Positions 19,895 to 28,609 of a stretch of 64,000 bases of DNA are shown piece by piece. Source of the DNA: Microbacterium sp. VKM Ac-2870 (GTDB taxonomy: Bacteria; Actinomycetota; Actinomycetes; Actinomycetales; Microbacteriaceae); NCBI RefSeq assembly GCF_015350795.1, contig NZ_JADKSH010000001.1, positions 124,461-188,460 of the forward strand. The letters run 5' to 3'. Position numbers and translations under genes: made by a program. The notes below the pieces were generated by a model. The model saw only the letters and a program-made list of their open reading frames with translations. It was not told the DNA's origin and did no database searches. Each line of letters opens with the position of its first letter. The first letter of the stretch is position 1.

Positions 19895-21123
19895 GCGCTG
19901 AGGCAGGACTGGATGCCGCGGCCATCGGCCGTGTGCGGAAGCGCACGGTCGGGGTTCTCGCTGCGGGCCAGGTACTCGGCGGCATCGCCTTCGGCGCGAC
20001 GGTCTCGCTCGGTGCGCTGCTCGCGGCCGACCTGTCCGGTCAGGAGGCGCTGTCGGGGCTCGCGACGGCATCCGTCACTCTCGGCGCCTCGTTCTGCGCG
20101 ATCCCGCTGGCGCGTCTGGCGGCGCGCCGAGGACGTCGTATCGCGCTGACGCTCGGCAACCTGTTCGCCCTGGTCGGTATCGCCATCGTGATCACGGCGG
20201 CCGCGGCGCGGAGCTTCCCCCTGCTGATCGTGGGAGTCATCTTCATCGGCGCGGGCAACGCCGGCAACCTGCAGTCGCGTTTCGCCGCGACGGACCTCGC
20301 TCCCGCTGCGCGGCGGGGACGTGACCTGGGCACGGTGGTGTGGGCCACGACCGTGGGAGGCGTGATCGGTCCGCTCCTGCTGACACCCGGCGAGGCGATC
20401 GGCGCGGTCATCGGCATGCCCCCGCTGACCGGGTCATACGCGTTCTCGATCGTCGCCCAGCTGGCGGCCTTCGCGCTGTATGTCGTCGCTCTGCGCCCCG
20501 ATCCTCTCGTGCTCGCGCAGCGCCTGGCCCGCAGCGGCGAGGCCCGTCGAGAGCACATCGTCGAGGAGGACCGTCCGGTCGCTGCCCGCTACGCGATTTT
20601 CGCGGTCGCCGGATCGCACGTCGTCATGGCGTCTGTGATGGCGATGACGCCGATCCACCTCGCGCACCTGGCGCCCGATCAAGTGACGATTGTGGTCGGC
20701 ACCACGATCGCCCTGCATGTGTTCGGTATGTACGGTCTCTCACCGCTGTTCGGAATGCTCGCAGATCGGTGGGGTCGCATCTCAACGGTTCTGCTGGGGC
20801 AGGTGCTGCTCGCCGCGTCCCTCGTGATCGCAGCGGTAGCGCCGGATTCGCAGTGGGCCGTGCTGGTCGCGCTGTTCCTGCTGGGAGCGGGGTGGAGCGC
20901 CGCGACGGTGTCGGGGGCGGCGCTGTTGACCGAGAGCTCCCTGACGGCCCTGCGGCCGCGGCGGCAGGGCCTCAGCGACACGATCATGACCTTCAGTGCA
21001 GCGGTCGGCGCCGTCCTCGCGGGTGTGGTGCTGAGCCAGATCGGGTATGGCGGGTTGGCGCTCGTCGCGCTGATCGTCGTCGCCGCCGTCACCGTGTTGT
21101 CTCCTTACGCGCGTCCGCGCTGA
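19891..21123 (+). CDS. MFS transporter, 12-helix type
   Basis: 410 residues. Hydrophobic helices alternate regularly, with LARLAARRGRR as a motif-A-like loop in the N half and FGMLADRWGR in the C half. GTG 19891 overlaps the preceding stop (GTGA), so it is the last gene of the leuB-ilvE unit by position. Substrate unknown; the context would fit export of an amino acid or keto acid, but that is only inference. Confidence 0.8.
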   Translation: MSAEAGLDAAAIGRVRKRTVGVLAAGQVLGGIAFGATVSLGALLAADLSGQEALSGLATASVTLGASFCAIPLARLAARRGRRIALTLGNLFALVGIAIVITAAAARSFPLLIVGVIFIGAGNAGNLQSRFAATDLAPAARRGRDLGTVVWATTVGGVIGPLLLTPGEAIGAVIGMPPLTGSYAFSIVAQLAAFALYVVALRPDPLVLAQRLARSGEARREHIVEEDRPVAARYAIFAVAGSHVVMASVMAMTPIHLAHLAPDQVTIVVGTTIALHVFGMYGLSPLFGMLADRWGRISTVLLGQVLLAASLVIAAVAPDSQWAVLVALFLLGAGWSAATVSGAALLTESSLTALRPRRQGLSDTIMTFSAAVGAVLAGVVLSQIGYGGLALVALIVVAAVTVLSPYARPR

Positions 21124-21150
21124 CGCGCGTACGTCGGGGCGGCGGCTGCC

Positions 21151-22203
21151 TCAGCGTCGGAGAACAGCGACCGCGCGGTCGACGTCGGCGTCGTCGTTGA
21201 ACACATGGAAGGCGAGCCGCGCGCGACCGTTGCGACCGGAAGCGATGAGGCTGGCCGCGGTGAGCCGTGCGAGGTCAGCGCCGTCGGGGTCGAGCCACGT
21301 CACGATGGCGCTCGCGATGTCGGGCTGATCGATTCCGAGCGCGCGGCGGAATCGCGCGGCGAGCCCGGTCGCGTGGGCGTGGAGCTCTGCCATGTCAGCC
21401 TCGGCGAAGGCGCGCAGTGCGGGTTCGGCGCCGACGAATGCCTGCCACGCGGGCGAGACGTCGAAACGGCGTGCACTGGTAGCGAGCTCCGCTCCGCCGC
21501 CGTAGCAGGATGACCACGGATCGTCGCCGGCGTACCAACCGGCCTGGACGGGCGTGAGCGTTCGGGCGTAGTCCTCGCTCAGGGCGAGGAACGAGACGCC
21601 GCGCGGGCAGCACAGCCACTTGTAGGTGTGGCAGAGCAGGGCATCGAAGCGGACAGCGTCGACCGGCATCCATCCCACGGCCTGCGTCGCGTCACACACC
21701 GTACGTGCTCCGACAACGGCAGCGGCCGCGCAGATCGCGTCGATGTCGGCCACATGTCCGCAGGCGGACTGAACCGCGGAGAAGGCCACCAGAGCGGTTG
21801 TCGGCGTGATCGCCGCCGCGAGCTGGGACAGCGGTGCGGTGCGCACCCGGATGCCTCGGCCCGCGTGCACGAACGGCATCACGAGCGACGAGAACTCGTG
21901 CTCGGGAACGAGCACCTCGGCGCCATCGGGGAGGGATGCCGCCAGGAGCGAGACCTGCACGGACGTCTGCGACCCGATGGCGATGCGGTCAGACGCGACG
22001 CTGACCAGCCTCGCGAAGTGAGCACGCGAGGCCTCGACGGCGCGGTTGTACCGTGCGACATCCGGTGCGGTGGCGAGATCGCTGAGGATCGCGTCACGGG
22101 TCGAGGCCATGGGCAGCCCGACGGTGCAGGCGGCGAAGTACCCGGTCGAGCTCGGGAACTGTGCCCGAAGCGCGGAAAGGGCGTCGACCTCCACGATGTT
22201 CAT
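21151..22203 (-). CDS. Class V aminotransferase / cysteine desulfurase-like PLP enzyme
   Basis: 350 residues with the fold type I PLP enzyme pattern: SQTSVQVSLLAASLPDGAEV, then CDATQAVGWMPVD (Asp that contacts the cofactor pyridine N) and the lysine in CHTYKWLCCPRG. This arrangement is class V (selenocysteine lyase, kynureninase or isopenicillin epimerase-like). The ATG at 22203 is chosen because the divergent LysR gene and intergenic operator lie beyond it; the longer frame to 23139 is antisense to lysR. The LysR regulator probably controls it. Reaction unknown. Confidence 0.85.
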   Translation of the reverse strand: MNIVEVDALSALRAQFPSSTGYFAACTVGLPMASTRDAILSDLATAPDVARYNRAVEASRAHFARLVSVASDRIAIGSQTSVQVSLLAASLPDGAEVLVPEHEFSSLVMPFVHAGRGIRVRTAPLSQLAAAITPTTALVAFSAVQSACGHVADIDAICAAAAVVGARTVCDATQAVGWMPVDAVRFDALLCHTYKWLCCPRGVSFLALSEDYARTLTPVQAGWYAGDDPWSSCYGGGAELATSARRFDVSPAWQAFVGAEPALRAFAEADMAELHAHATGLAARFRRALGIDQPDIASAIVTWLDPDGADLARLTAASLIASGRNGRARLAFHVFNDDADVDRAVAVLRR

Positions 22204-22249
22204 GTGACCAGCCTCGCCTCGGCAGTCGCATGCGTCTATGGCAGGTATT

Positions 22250-22264
22250 GCATGAAAAACATGC
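22250..22264. promoter_or_regulatory. LysR-type binding site candidate
   Basis: GCATGAAAAACATGC is a perfect 5-bp inverted repeat around AAAAA, lying midway between the two divergent start codons. It has the dyad symmetry expected of a LysR box and is AT-rich compared with its surroundings. Confidence 0.6.
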
Positions 22265-22281
22265 CATGAGATTATGGATGC

Positions 22282-23259
22282 ATGGCCGAGGATATCCCCG
22301 AGTTCGACGTGCAGAGCCTCCGCACCGTGCGCGCCATCGCCGACACGGGCTCCATCACGGGAGCGGCCGCGGCGCTCGGCTACAGCCAGCCGGCGATCAG
22401 TCAGCACCTCAGACGGCTGGAGCGTCGACTGGGCGTGGCGCTCGTGGAGCGGGTCGGCCGCGGGGTGCGTCTGACCGAAGCCGGCCGCGTTCTCGCGCGG
22501 CACGCGCCCGCCGTCGCCCACGCCTTCGATGCCGCCGCCGAGGAACTGGCCCAATTGCGGGGCCTTCGCACCGGCATCGTCCGGCTCGTAGCGTTTCCGT
22601 CGGCGTCTCCCGTGTTGGTTCCGCGGCTCATCGCCGCGCTCGCGGCATCCCATCCCGGTCTGACCCTGACCTACGTCGAGGCGGAGCCGCCGGAGGCCGT
22701 CGAGGCGATCCGCGAGGACCGCGCCGACATCGCGCTGACCTTCAGCTATCCCGGCGATCGTGATGATCCGCACGGCACGAGTGCGCGCGGACTGTCGGTG
22801 CGCAGCGCCGGGCGCGATGACCTGCTGCTCGTGCTGCCTGCGGGACACCCCGCCGACCCGGCGGAACGCTCCGGTGAGCCCGCCGATGTCGCAGCACTGT
22901 CGGGCGAGACATGGATCGGCGGCTGTCCTCGGTGTCGCGGGCATCTTCTCGAGCTGTGCGGGCGGGCGGGATTCGAACCCCGCATCGGGTTCGAGACCGA
23001 CAACGCTGTCGCGGTCGAGGGACTGGTAGCGCAGGGCATCGGTGTCGCAGCGCTGCCCCGGATGGCCGTCGAGTCCTTCCCGCTGCTGCCCGGCGTCGTC
23101 ACGGCGCCGTTGGCCGCCTCCGAGGCTCGAGGCCTGCACATCGTCACCGCGCGCGACGCTGCCCGCGTGCCATCGGTGAGCGCCGTGCTCGGCGTGCTGG
23201 AGCGCGAACTCAGCACGATCGGACGCTCACGGGCGACGCTGAGCCCAGCGCGGCCGTGA
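22282..23259 (+). CDS. LysR-family transcriptional regulator
   Basis: 325 residues. The N-terminal winged helix-turn-helix spans about residues 10-68 (TGSITGAAAALGYSQPAIS, then HLRRLERRLGVALVER), followed by the periplasmic-binding-like effector domain. Divergent from the class V PLP enzyme, its probable target, with a symmetrical site between them. Confidence 0.9.
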   Translation: MAEDIPEFDVQSLRTVRAIADTGSITGAAAALGYSQPAISQHLRRLERRLGVALVERVGRGVRLTEAGRVLARHAPAVAHAFDAAAEELAQLRGLRTGIVRLVAFPSASPVLVPRLIAALAASHPGLTLTYVEAEPPEAVEAIREDRADIALTFSYPGDRDDPHGTSARGLSVRSAGRDDLLLVLPAGHPADPAERSGEPADVAALSGETWIGGCPRCRGHLLELCGRAGFEPRIGFETDNAVAVEGLVAQGIGVAALPRMAVESFPLLPGVVTAPLAASEARGLHIVTARDAARVPSVSAVLGVLERELSTIGRSRATLSPARP

Positions 23260-23292
23260 AGCGTGGCAGACCCGACACCTAGACTGGAGGGG

Positions 23293-24807
23293 ATGTCTGC
23301 CGCGATCCATCCCCGAACCACTGCCGCCACCGGAACCGACGTTCGCGTGCGGTTCTGCCCCTCGCCGACGGGTCTGCCGCACGTCGGCATGATCCGCACC
23401 GCGCTCTACAACTGGGCCTATGCGCGGCACACCGGCGGCAAGCTGATCTTCCGCGTCGAAGACACCGACGCCGCCCGTGACAGCGAGGAGAGCTACCGGC
23501 AGCTCGTCGATGCGCTGACGTGGTTGCGCATCGACTGGGACGAGGGTGTGGAGAAGGGCGGACCGCACGCTCCATACCGTCAGTCGCAGCGCCGCGAGAT
23601 CTACGCCGAGGTACTCGATACGCTCATCGCCGCAGGGGCGGTGTACGAGTCGTACTCGACGGCCGAAGAGATCGATGCGCGCAACGACGCGGCGGGCCGG
23701 GCGCGCCAGCTCGGCTACGACAACTACGACCGCACGCTGACCGACGAGCAGAAGGCCGTTTTCCGGGCAGAGGGGCGCGAGCCCGCGTGGCGGCTGCGCG
23801 TGCCCGACGTCGACCTCACCTACGTCGACCTCATCCGCGGCGAGGTCACCTTCCCGGCCGGCTCGTTCCCCGACTTCGTCGTGGTGCGCGCGGGCGGTCA
23901 GGCGCTCTACACCTTCACCAACCCGGTGGACGACGCCCTCATGGGCATCACCCACGTGATCCGCGGCGAAGACCTCATGCCCTCGACGGCCCGTCAGCTC
24001 GCTCTCTACGGTGCGCTCATGGACGCCGGCGTCACCGACTTCATGCCGCGCTTCGGGCACATGCCGCTCGTGCTCGGTGAGACCGGCAACAAGAAGCTGT
24101 CCAAGCGCGACCCGCAGGCCGATCTGTTCCTGCATCGCGAGCGTGGGTTCATCCACGAGGGCTTGCTCAACTACCTCGCTCTTCTGGGATGGTCGATCGC
24201 CGCTGACCGCGACGTGTTCTCGCTCGAGGAGTTCACCGCCGCGTTCGACATCGCCGATGTCAACCCCAACCCGGCGCGCTTCGACCAGAAGAAGGCCGAG
24301 TCGATCAACGGCGACCACATCCGCATGCTCGATGCGGCCGATTTCGCCGGGCGTCTGGTTCCCTACCTCCACGCCGCGGGCCTTGTCGAGAACCCCCCGA
24401 CGGCCGCACAGCAGGAGATCCTGGATGCTGCGGCGCCCCTCGTGCAGGAGCGCATGCAGCTCCTGGGCGAAGCGCCCGGACTGCTGGGCTTCCTCTTCCG
24501 CGAAGACGTCGTCTACGACGACGACGCGCTGGGTGGGCTGCCCGCGAACGCGGGGGAAGTGCTGGTGGCATCCGTCGGGGCTCTGGAGCTCGTCCCGGAG
24601 TCGTCGTTCACGGCCGCGGCCATCCAGGAGGCGCTGTCTGCGGCGTTGATCGATGGCCTCGGATTGAAGCCTCGCATCGCGTACGGTCCTCTCCGCGTGG
24701 CGGTGAGCGGACGACGCGTGTCGCCGCCGCTCTTCGAGTCGATGGAGCTGCTCGGCAAGCCCGAGTCGGTTCGCCGGCTCGATGCCCTGGTGCAGCGCAT
24801 CGGCTGA
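23293..24807 (+). CDS. gltX: Glutamyl-tRNA synthetase
   Basis: Class I aminoacyl-tRNA synthetase (504 residues) charging tRNA-Glu. The HIGH-type motif is in [20 protein letters not shown] and the KMSKS-type motif is [12 protein letters not shown] 23293 lies 7 nt after TAGACT (23280-23285); the intervening GGAGGGG could also act as a Shine-Dalgarno. The upstream GTG at 23263 is less likely. Actinobacteria usually use this enzyme for both tRNA-Glu and tRNA-Gln, with GatCAB amidation. Both tRNA genes occur further on in this window. Confidence 0.95.
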   Translation: MSAAIHPRTTAATGTDVRVRFCPSPTGLPHVGMIRTALYNWAYARHTGGKLIFRVEDTDAARDSEESYRQLVDALTWLRIDWDEGVEKGGPHAPYRQSQRREIYAEVLDTLIAAGAVYESYSTAEEIDARNDAAGRARQLGYDNYDRTLTDEQKAVFRAEGREPAWRLRVPDVDLTYVDLIRGEVTFPAGSFPDFVVVRAGGQALYTFTNPVDDALMGITHVIRGEDLMPSTARQLALYGALMDAGVTDFMPRFGHMPLVLGETGNKKLSKRDPQADLFLHRERGFIHEGLLNYLALLGWSIAADRDVFSLEEFTAAFDIADVNPNPARFDQKKAESINGDHIRMLDAADFAGRLVPYLHAAGLVENPPTAAQQEILDAAAPLVQERMQLLGEAPGLLGFLFREDVVYDDDALGGLPANAGEVLVASVGALELVPESSFTAAAIQEALSAALIDGLGLKPRIAYGPLRVAVSGRRVSPPLFESMELLGKPESVRRLDALVQRIG

Positions 24808-24840
24808 TCACCTGCCGCGGCGATCAACGACGCGACGTGG

Positions 24841-26904
24841 TCAGCCGCCGCACGAATACAGTCCCGAAACGGGCGAACCCGTGACCTCGGTGCAGGTGGC
24901 CAGCACCCAGGTACGGATCTGACCGGCGGCGGTGGTCACGGCATCCGTGCCGGTGAGTCCCCCTCCGGAGGCGCCGAACCCGCCGGCGCCGTTTCCGGCG
25001 AGCACGTAGCGGAGGTCGCCATCGGCCACCAGCTGCTGGAAGGCGGCCAGAGTCGGCGCGGGGTCGCGTTCGTCGAAGCCACCGATCGGCAGGAACGAGC
25101 CCCCGTCGGACGCGAGGATCAGCGTGGCTGCGCTCTGGGCGCCGAAGGTCGCCGCGAGATAGGTGGTGCCCTGTTGATGCTCCGTGAGCCAGGCCACTGT
25201 CGAGGCGGATGCCGCACTGTCGCCGCGCCCGGGGCCACCCGCGCCGCCCATGCCGCCCGCGCCGAAGGGCCCGGGCCCACCGGCGTCGCCGCGCGAAGGT
25301 GCCGCGTCAGCGGATCCCGACCTGCTGAGGCCGCCGTCGCCGCGGTGAGCAAACGCGCCGCTGCCGCCCGTGCCGTTGGTCGCGCCGCCGGGTGTGGAGG
25401 AGCCGGGCGTGGACCAGCCTGGTGCGCCACCTCGCGCCAGTCCGCCGAAGCCGGACATGCTGGCGACCCCGGCCGCCGTCGGATTGATGGAGTTCGGCGA
25501 CCACACGGTGACCACCGACCAGGCCGCGGGCGTGAGGAGCATCGCCACCACGCTCACCGCGGCAGTGAGCCTCCGTGGCGCACCGCGGCGGTGCTCGAGA
25601 AGCAAGAGCACGACCGCCACGCCTGCGACCACCAGCTGGGCGATCGACACGGGTAGTGAGAACCCGGCATCGCGCTCGGATGCCACCGAGAGGCTGATCG
25701 CGAGCGCCGTGACAGCTGCGGTGAGGGGCAGCGCAAGCTGTGGCCAGAGCATCCGTCGGCGTCGGGCGCGGGCGAACGCGGCTCCGATCAGGAGCGCCAT
25801 GGGGATGGCCAGCGACGCCGTGTAGAACTGATGCATGCCGGCGACGAGCGAGAACATCGCGGCGAAGGTGAGGAACCACACGGCTCCGAAGACCAGCAGA
25901 GGTCTGCGCAGACGCAGCACGATCAACAGCACGATCGCGACGATGGCTACGGGAATCGGCCATCCGATCTGGTCGGCCAGCGACGCGTTCAGCAGGCGCA
26001 CGAGCGACGGATCGCCGGAGAACATCGGCGTGAACGAGCGGTATGCCCCGGTGTCGGCGGTGCTCGACCCGAAACGACCGAGCCCGTTGTAGCCGAAGAC
26101 CATCTCCCACGGGTTGTTCGACAGGGTGCTGCCGACGTAGGGGCGGGAGGATGCCGGAACCAGCGAGACCGCGATGACCCACGCGAGCGAGGCGCCGAGG
26201 CTCACCACTCCTGCGACACCGAGGTGCCACACGCGGCGTGCCCAGGGCAGGCGGGTGCAGAGGTACGCGGCGGCAAGGGCCGGCCAGACGGCCCACGCCT
26301 CGAGCATGTAGGTCTGGAACCCGGCGGCGATGAACAAGCCCGCCAGAATCAGCCACCCCAGGCTCGCGCGGCGCAGTGCATGGGTCGCCGCCCACGCGGT
26401 GAGCGAGAGTGCGAGAACGAAGAACGTCTCGGGCTGGTTCGACCGGGCGACGGCGACGAGGATCGGCGTCGTGGCGACGACGATGCCAGCCACGATGCCG
26501 GCTGCCTTTCCCGCCCAGCGGCGTGCAGTGACGGCGGTCACGACGGCCGCCGCGGCCGCGGCCAGCGCGTTCGGGATGATCACGGTGGCGGGGGAGTACC
26601 CGAAGATGCGCACAGCCAGCGCCGGGATCCAGAACGAGCCGGGAATCTTGTCGAGGGTGACCGTTCCGGCCGGATCGAATGACCCGAAGAAGAAGTTGGG
26701 CCAGCTGCGGCTCATCGACAGGGCGATGGACGCGTAGTACTCCGACATCGAGCCGCCCACGCCCCACGCGGTGAGCAGCAGAGCAACGACAGCGATCGTG
26801 AACAACGACCAATGCCACCGGGGGTCACGTCGGCGTCGTGTCGCGGCGCGTACCCGCGTGGACGAGAAGGATGCGGGCGAAGCCGAGGCGGAAAGTGCGG
26901 TCAC
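24841..26904 (-). CDS. Membrane glycosyltransferase, ArnT/PMT-like (YkcB type)
   Basis: 687 residues. A multi-helix GT-C-type membrane domain occupies the first 470 or so residues, with the acidic first loop YYASIALSMSRSWPNFFFG followed by DPAGTVTLDKIPGSFW. Then comes an approximately 85-residue Gly/Ser/Pro-rich linker and a C-terminal soluble domain beginning TVAWLTEHQQG, the architecture of YkcA/YkcB-like glycosyltransferases that use polyprenyl-phosphate sugars. The GTG at 26904 is preferred: TAGCGT (26912-26917) precedes it by 7 nt, whereas the GTG at 26913 overlaps the -10. The start region is nearly identical to that of its paralogue at 30994. Confidence 0.82.
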   Translation of the reverse strand: MTALSASASPASFSSTRVRAATRRRRDPRWHWSLFTIAVVALLLTAWGVGGSMSEYYASIALSMSRSWPNFFFGSFDPAGTVTLDKIPGSFWIPALAVRIFGYSPATVIIPNALAAAAAAVVTAVTARRWAGKAAGIVAGIVVATTPILVAVARSNQPETFFVLALSLTAWAATHALRRASLGWLILAGLFIAAGFQTYMLEAWAVWPALAAAYLCTRLPWARRVWHLGVAGVVSLGASLAWVIAVSLVPASSRPYVGSTLSNNPWEMVFGYNGLGRFGSSTADTGAYRSFTPMFSGDPSLVRLLNASLADQIGWPIPVAIVAIVLLIVLRLRRPLLVFGAVWFLTFAAMFSLVAGMHQFYTASLAIPMALLIGAAFARARRRRMLWPQLALPLTAAVTALAISLSVASERDAGFSLPVSIAQLVVAGVAVVLLLLEHRRGAPRRLTAAVSVVAMLLTPAAWSVVTVWSPNSINPTAAGVASMSGFGGLARGGAPGWSTPGSSTPGGATNGTGGSGAFAHRGDGGLSRSGSADAAPSRGDAGGPGPFGAGGMGGAGGPGRGDSAASASTVAWLTEHQQGTTYLAATFGAQSAATLILASDGGSFLPIGGFDERDPAPTLAAFQQLVADGDLRYVLAGNGAGGFGASGGGLTGTDAVTTAAGQIRTWVLATCTEVTGSPVSGLYSCGG

Positions 26905-26975
26905 GATCGTCACGCTAGGACCGCCGCTCGAAGACTGACGAGGTGCGAGCTATGAAATGGCTACGACGGGAGCGA

Positions 26976-27152
26976 TCAGTCCGATGCCCACCTCGCCCAG
27001 ACGACCGTCTGCCCGTCGACCTCTTGAGGACCGGCGCCGCTGTCGGACGCCGCCGGGGTCGCCCCGTCTGTGGTGGTCGGTGCGGCAGCCGCGCATCCGC
27101 TGAGCAGCAGCAGTGTCGCCACAAAGACGCGGGAGTATCGGGGGGCTTTCAC
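26976..27152 (-). CDS. Possible small lipoprotein
   Basis: A 58-codon frame beginning GTG: a short basic N terminus, a hydrophobic stretch and the lipobox LLSGC with Cys at 20, followed by a Thr/Ala/Ser-rich segment and a short end. This is the shape of a secreted lipoprotein, but the mature part is only about 39 residues. The gap around it (26905-27205) holds nothing else that I recognise. Could be a remnant of a larger lipoprotein. Confidence 0.45.
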   Translation of the reverse strand: MKAPRYSRVFVATLLLLSGCAAAAPTTTDGATPAASDSGAGPQEVDGQTVVWARWASD

Positions 27153-27205
27153 GGCTTCAGTCTCGGCTGGCGCGCCGTGGGGACACAATGCGTGTTCCGG
27201 CTGGT

Positions 27206-27234
27206 TTGGACACGGTGTCGGTGTGGGCTAAGCT
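27206..27234 (+). promoter_or_regulatory. Promoter of tRNA-Gln
   Basis: TTGGAC (27206-27211), a 17-bp spacer, then TAAGCT (27229-27234), about 32 nt before the mature tRNA. Confidence 0.6.
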
Positions 27235-27266
27235 AGACCCTCGGTACGACTTCGGTCGTCACCCCC

Positions 27267-27338
27267 TGGGGTATGGTGTAATTGGCAACACGGCGGTTTC
27301 TGGTTCCGTTGTTCTTGGTTCGAGTCCAGGTACCCCAG
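27267..27338 (+). tRNA. tRNA-Gln (CTG anticodon)
   Basis: A 72-nt cloverleaf. The acceptor stem TGGGGTA (27267-27273) pairs with TACCCCA (27331-27337), with discriminator G. The D arm is TGGTGTAATTGGCA, the anticodon loop TTCTGGT carries CTG, and the T arm CTTGGTTCGAGTCCAGG is standard. Position 31-39 of the anticodon stem is a T-T mismatch. CCA is not encoded. It follows the membrane glycosyltransferase region and has its own promoter and terminator. Confidence 0.92.
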
Positions 27339-27348
27339 CAACACAGAT

Positions 27349-27396
27349 AGCCTCGGAATTCCGCTGAAAAGCGGATGACCGGGGCTCTTTCTTTTC
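27349..27396 (+). terminator. Terminator after tRNA-Gln
   Basis: An outer stem AGCCTCGG (27349-27356) with CCGGGGCT (27379-27386) encloses an inner hairpin CCGCTGAAAAGCGG (27361-27374). The pyrimidine tail CTTTCTTTTC follows. Confidence 0.75.
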
Positions 27397-27459
27397 TCCG
27401 ATCGGTCGGTTCCCGCTCGCGGGAGGCGTCTCCGGCGTGACGTGGTTTGGCGTGCGCCC

Positions 27460-27488
27460 TTGACGCGGGAATAGTATGTGCGCATACT
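27460..27488 (+). promoter_or_regulatory. Promoter with overlapping operator for SRPBCC-MarR operon
   Basis: TTGACG (27460-27465), 17 bp, then CATACT (27483-27488), which ends 7 nt before the ATG. The inverted repeat AGTATGTG/CGCATACT (27473-27488; seven of eight positions pair) covers the spacer and the whole -10, so a bound protein would block RNA polymerase. The MarR protein encoded by the third gene is the obvious candidate. Confidence 0.65.
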
Positions 27489-27495
27489 AATTAAC

Positions 27496-27915
27496 ATGAT
27501 TCAGTTGGCATCCGCGTCCCGATACTCCACCGCCGCACCGAGAGCGTTTTTCGCGAAGTGGGTCGATCACAGCTCGTGGGCGCAGTGGTCGCCGGATACG
27601 GAGTGGGTGAAGCTCGACGGGGAGGTGCGTGAGGGTGCGAAGGGCGTGCTCAAACCGGTGGCTGGCCCGAAGGTGAAGTTCACGATCGCGGAGTGCATCC
27701 CCGACCGCGTGTACACCGATGTGAGCTCGTTCCCAGGCGCGCGGCTCAGCTTTCGGCACACGGTAGAGCCGGTCGACGCGGGTTCGGCTCTGACGGCATC
27801 CGTGTGGATGGAAGGCCCGCTCTCCGCGTTCTGGGCGAAGGTCATGGGCACCGGCTTCGCGACATCGGTTCCCGCCGATCTGGACCGACTCATCCGGGTC
27901 GTGGAGGCACAGTGA
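27496..27915 (+). CDS. SRPBCC-superfamily (polyketide cyclase-like) protein
   Basis: 139 residues with the Bet-v1/START-like pattern: short N-terminal strand, WVDHSSWAQWSPDTEWV, a central beta-sheet and a C-terminal amphipathic helix (DLDRLIRVVEAQ). Such proteins bind hydrophobic ligands; no catalytic role can be assigned. ATG 27496 is 7 nt after the -10 and is preferred to GTG 27478, which lies inside the operator. The stop overlaps the EVE-remnant start (GTGA). Confidence 0.75.
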   Translation: MIQLASASRYSTAAPRAFFAKWVDHSSWAQWSPDTEWVKLDGEVREGAKGVLKPVAGPKVKFTIAECIPDRVYTDVSSFPGARLSFRHTVEPVDAGSALTASVWMEGPLSAFWAKVMGTGFATSVPADLDRLIRVVEAQ

Positions 27916-28106
27916 CCGCCTGGCTCGGAGTCGTGTCTGCCGAACACGTCGCGCGGGGCGTCAGTCTCGGCATCGCACAGTTGCGACAGTTCACGGCAGT
28001 CGGACGCGTCAGTGGTGACGACATCTGGCAGGGGGACGAAGGCTCCTTTCATCCGTTTCGTCGCGCCGTCGACTACCTGGCCTCTCGGCCGATGATGGCC
28101 TCATGA
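27912..28106 (+). pseudogene. EVE-domain protein with internal and C-terminal deletion
   Basis: A 64-codon frame. Its first 23 residues (MTAWLGVVSAEHVARGVSLG and on) look like the start of an EVE domain, and LRQFTAVGRV...FHPFRRAVDY matches the later strands, but the 30 or so residues usually between them (HGK...RM..GD...YYSP) are missing, and the frame ends soon after. EVE domains are normally about 140 residues and read modified bases in nucleic acids. The junction carries two ACAGTT copies (27977-27982 and 27986-27991). It is still in frame and coupled to its neighbours by 4-bp overlaps on both sides, so it may be kept as a translational bridge. Confidence 0.6.
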
Positions 28107-28555
28107 CATCTCGCCTCCAGACGCGATACGAGTCTTCTGATGCAAGTCCGGGATTTTTGCTGTGGCGGGTCACTAACCAGTGGCAGGCGCTTATGCGCCG
28201 CACGCTCGCGCCGTTCGACCTCACCCATGTGCAGTTTGTCCTCCTCGCCGTCCTCACCTATGCCGGCGACCCGAAGGGCCTCACCCAGGCGCAGCTCGCC
28301 CACCGGGCGCGCGCCGACCCGATGATGGTCTCGCAGGTTCTTCGCGCTCTGGAGCAGAAGGGCTTTGCCGAGCGTCATCCCGACCCCGATGACGGGCGAG
28401 CGCGACGCGTCACCGTAACGGACGACGGGATTGCCGCCGCCCGAGCAGCAAATCGGGCCGTCGAGTCCGCGGACGAAACCTTCTTCGGCGGGAGCGCCAA
28501 CCGGTCGCTCCCGCTCATCGCGCACCTTCAGCACCTGGACCAGAGCGACGAGTGA
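28103..28555 (+). CDS. MarR-family transcriptional regulator
   Basis: 150 residues. The winged helix-turn-helix runs from about residue 58 to 105: LTQAQLAHRARADPMMVSQV, then LRALEQKGFAERHPDPDDGR, with the DDGR(A)R wing tip characteristic of MarR. It overlaps the preceding remnant gene by 4 bp (ATGA). Probably autoregulates through the palindrome at 27473-27488. Confidence 0.88.
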   Translation: MTSRLQTRYESSDASPGFLLWRVTNQWQALMRRTLAPFDLTHVQFVLLAVLTYAGDPKGLTQAQLAHRARADPMMVSQVLRALEQKGFAERHPDPDDGRARRVTVTDDGIAAARAANRAVESADETFFGGSANRSLPLIAHLQHLDQSDE

Positions 28556-28567
28556 GCCCTCACCGGC

Positions 28568-28590
28568 GGTGTTATCGTTTGATAACCACC
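28568..28590. promoter_or_regulatory. Operator-like palindrome before TetR gene
   Basis: GGTGTTATC / GATAACCACC form an inverted repeat over 28568-28590 around GTTT, with nine of ten arm positions pairing. It overlaps a -10-like TATCGT and lies just upstream of the TetR gene, suggesting autoregulation. Confidence 0.55.
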
Positions 28591-28609
28591 TGCTCGAAAG
28601 GACTCGCGG

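Noticed and set aside
27228-27497. 90-codon minus-strand frame across tRNA-Gln
   Set aside because: It runs antisense through the tRNA, its terminator and the next promoter; no ribosome site and no similarity.
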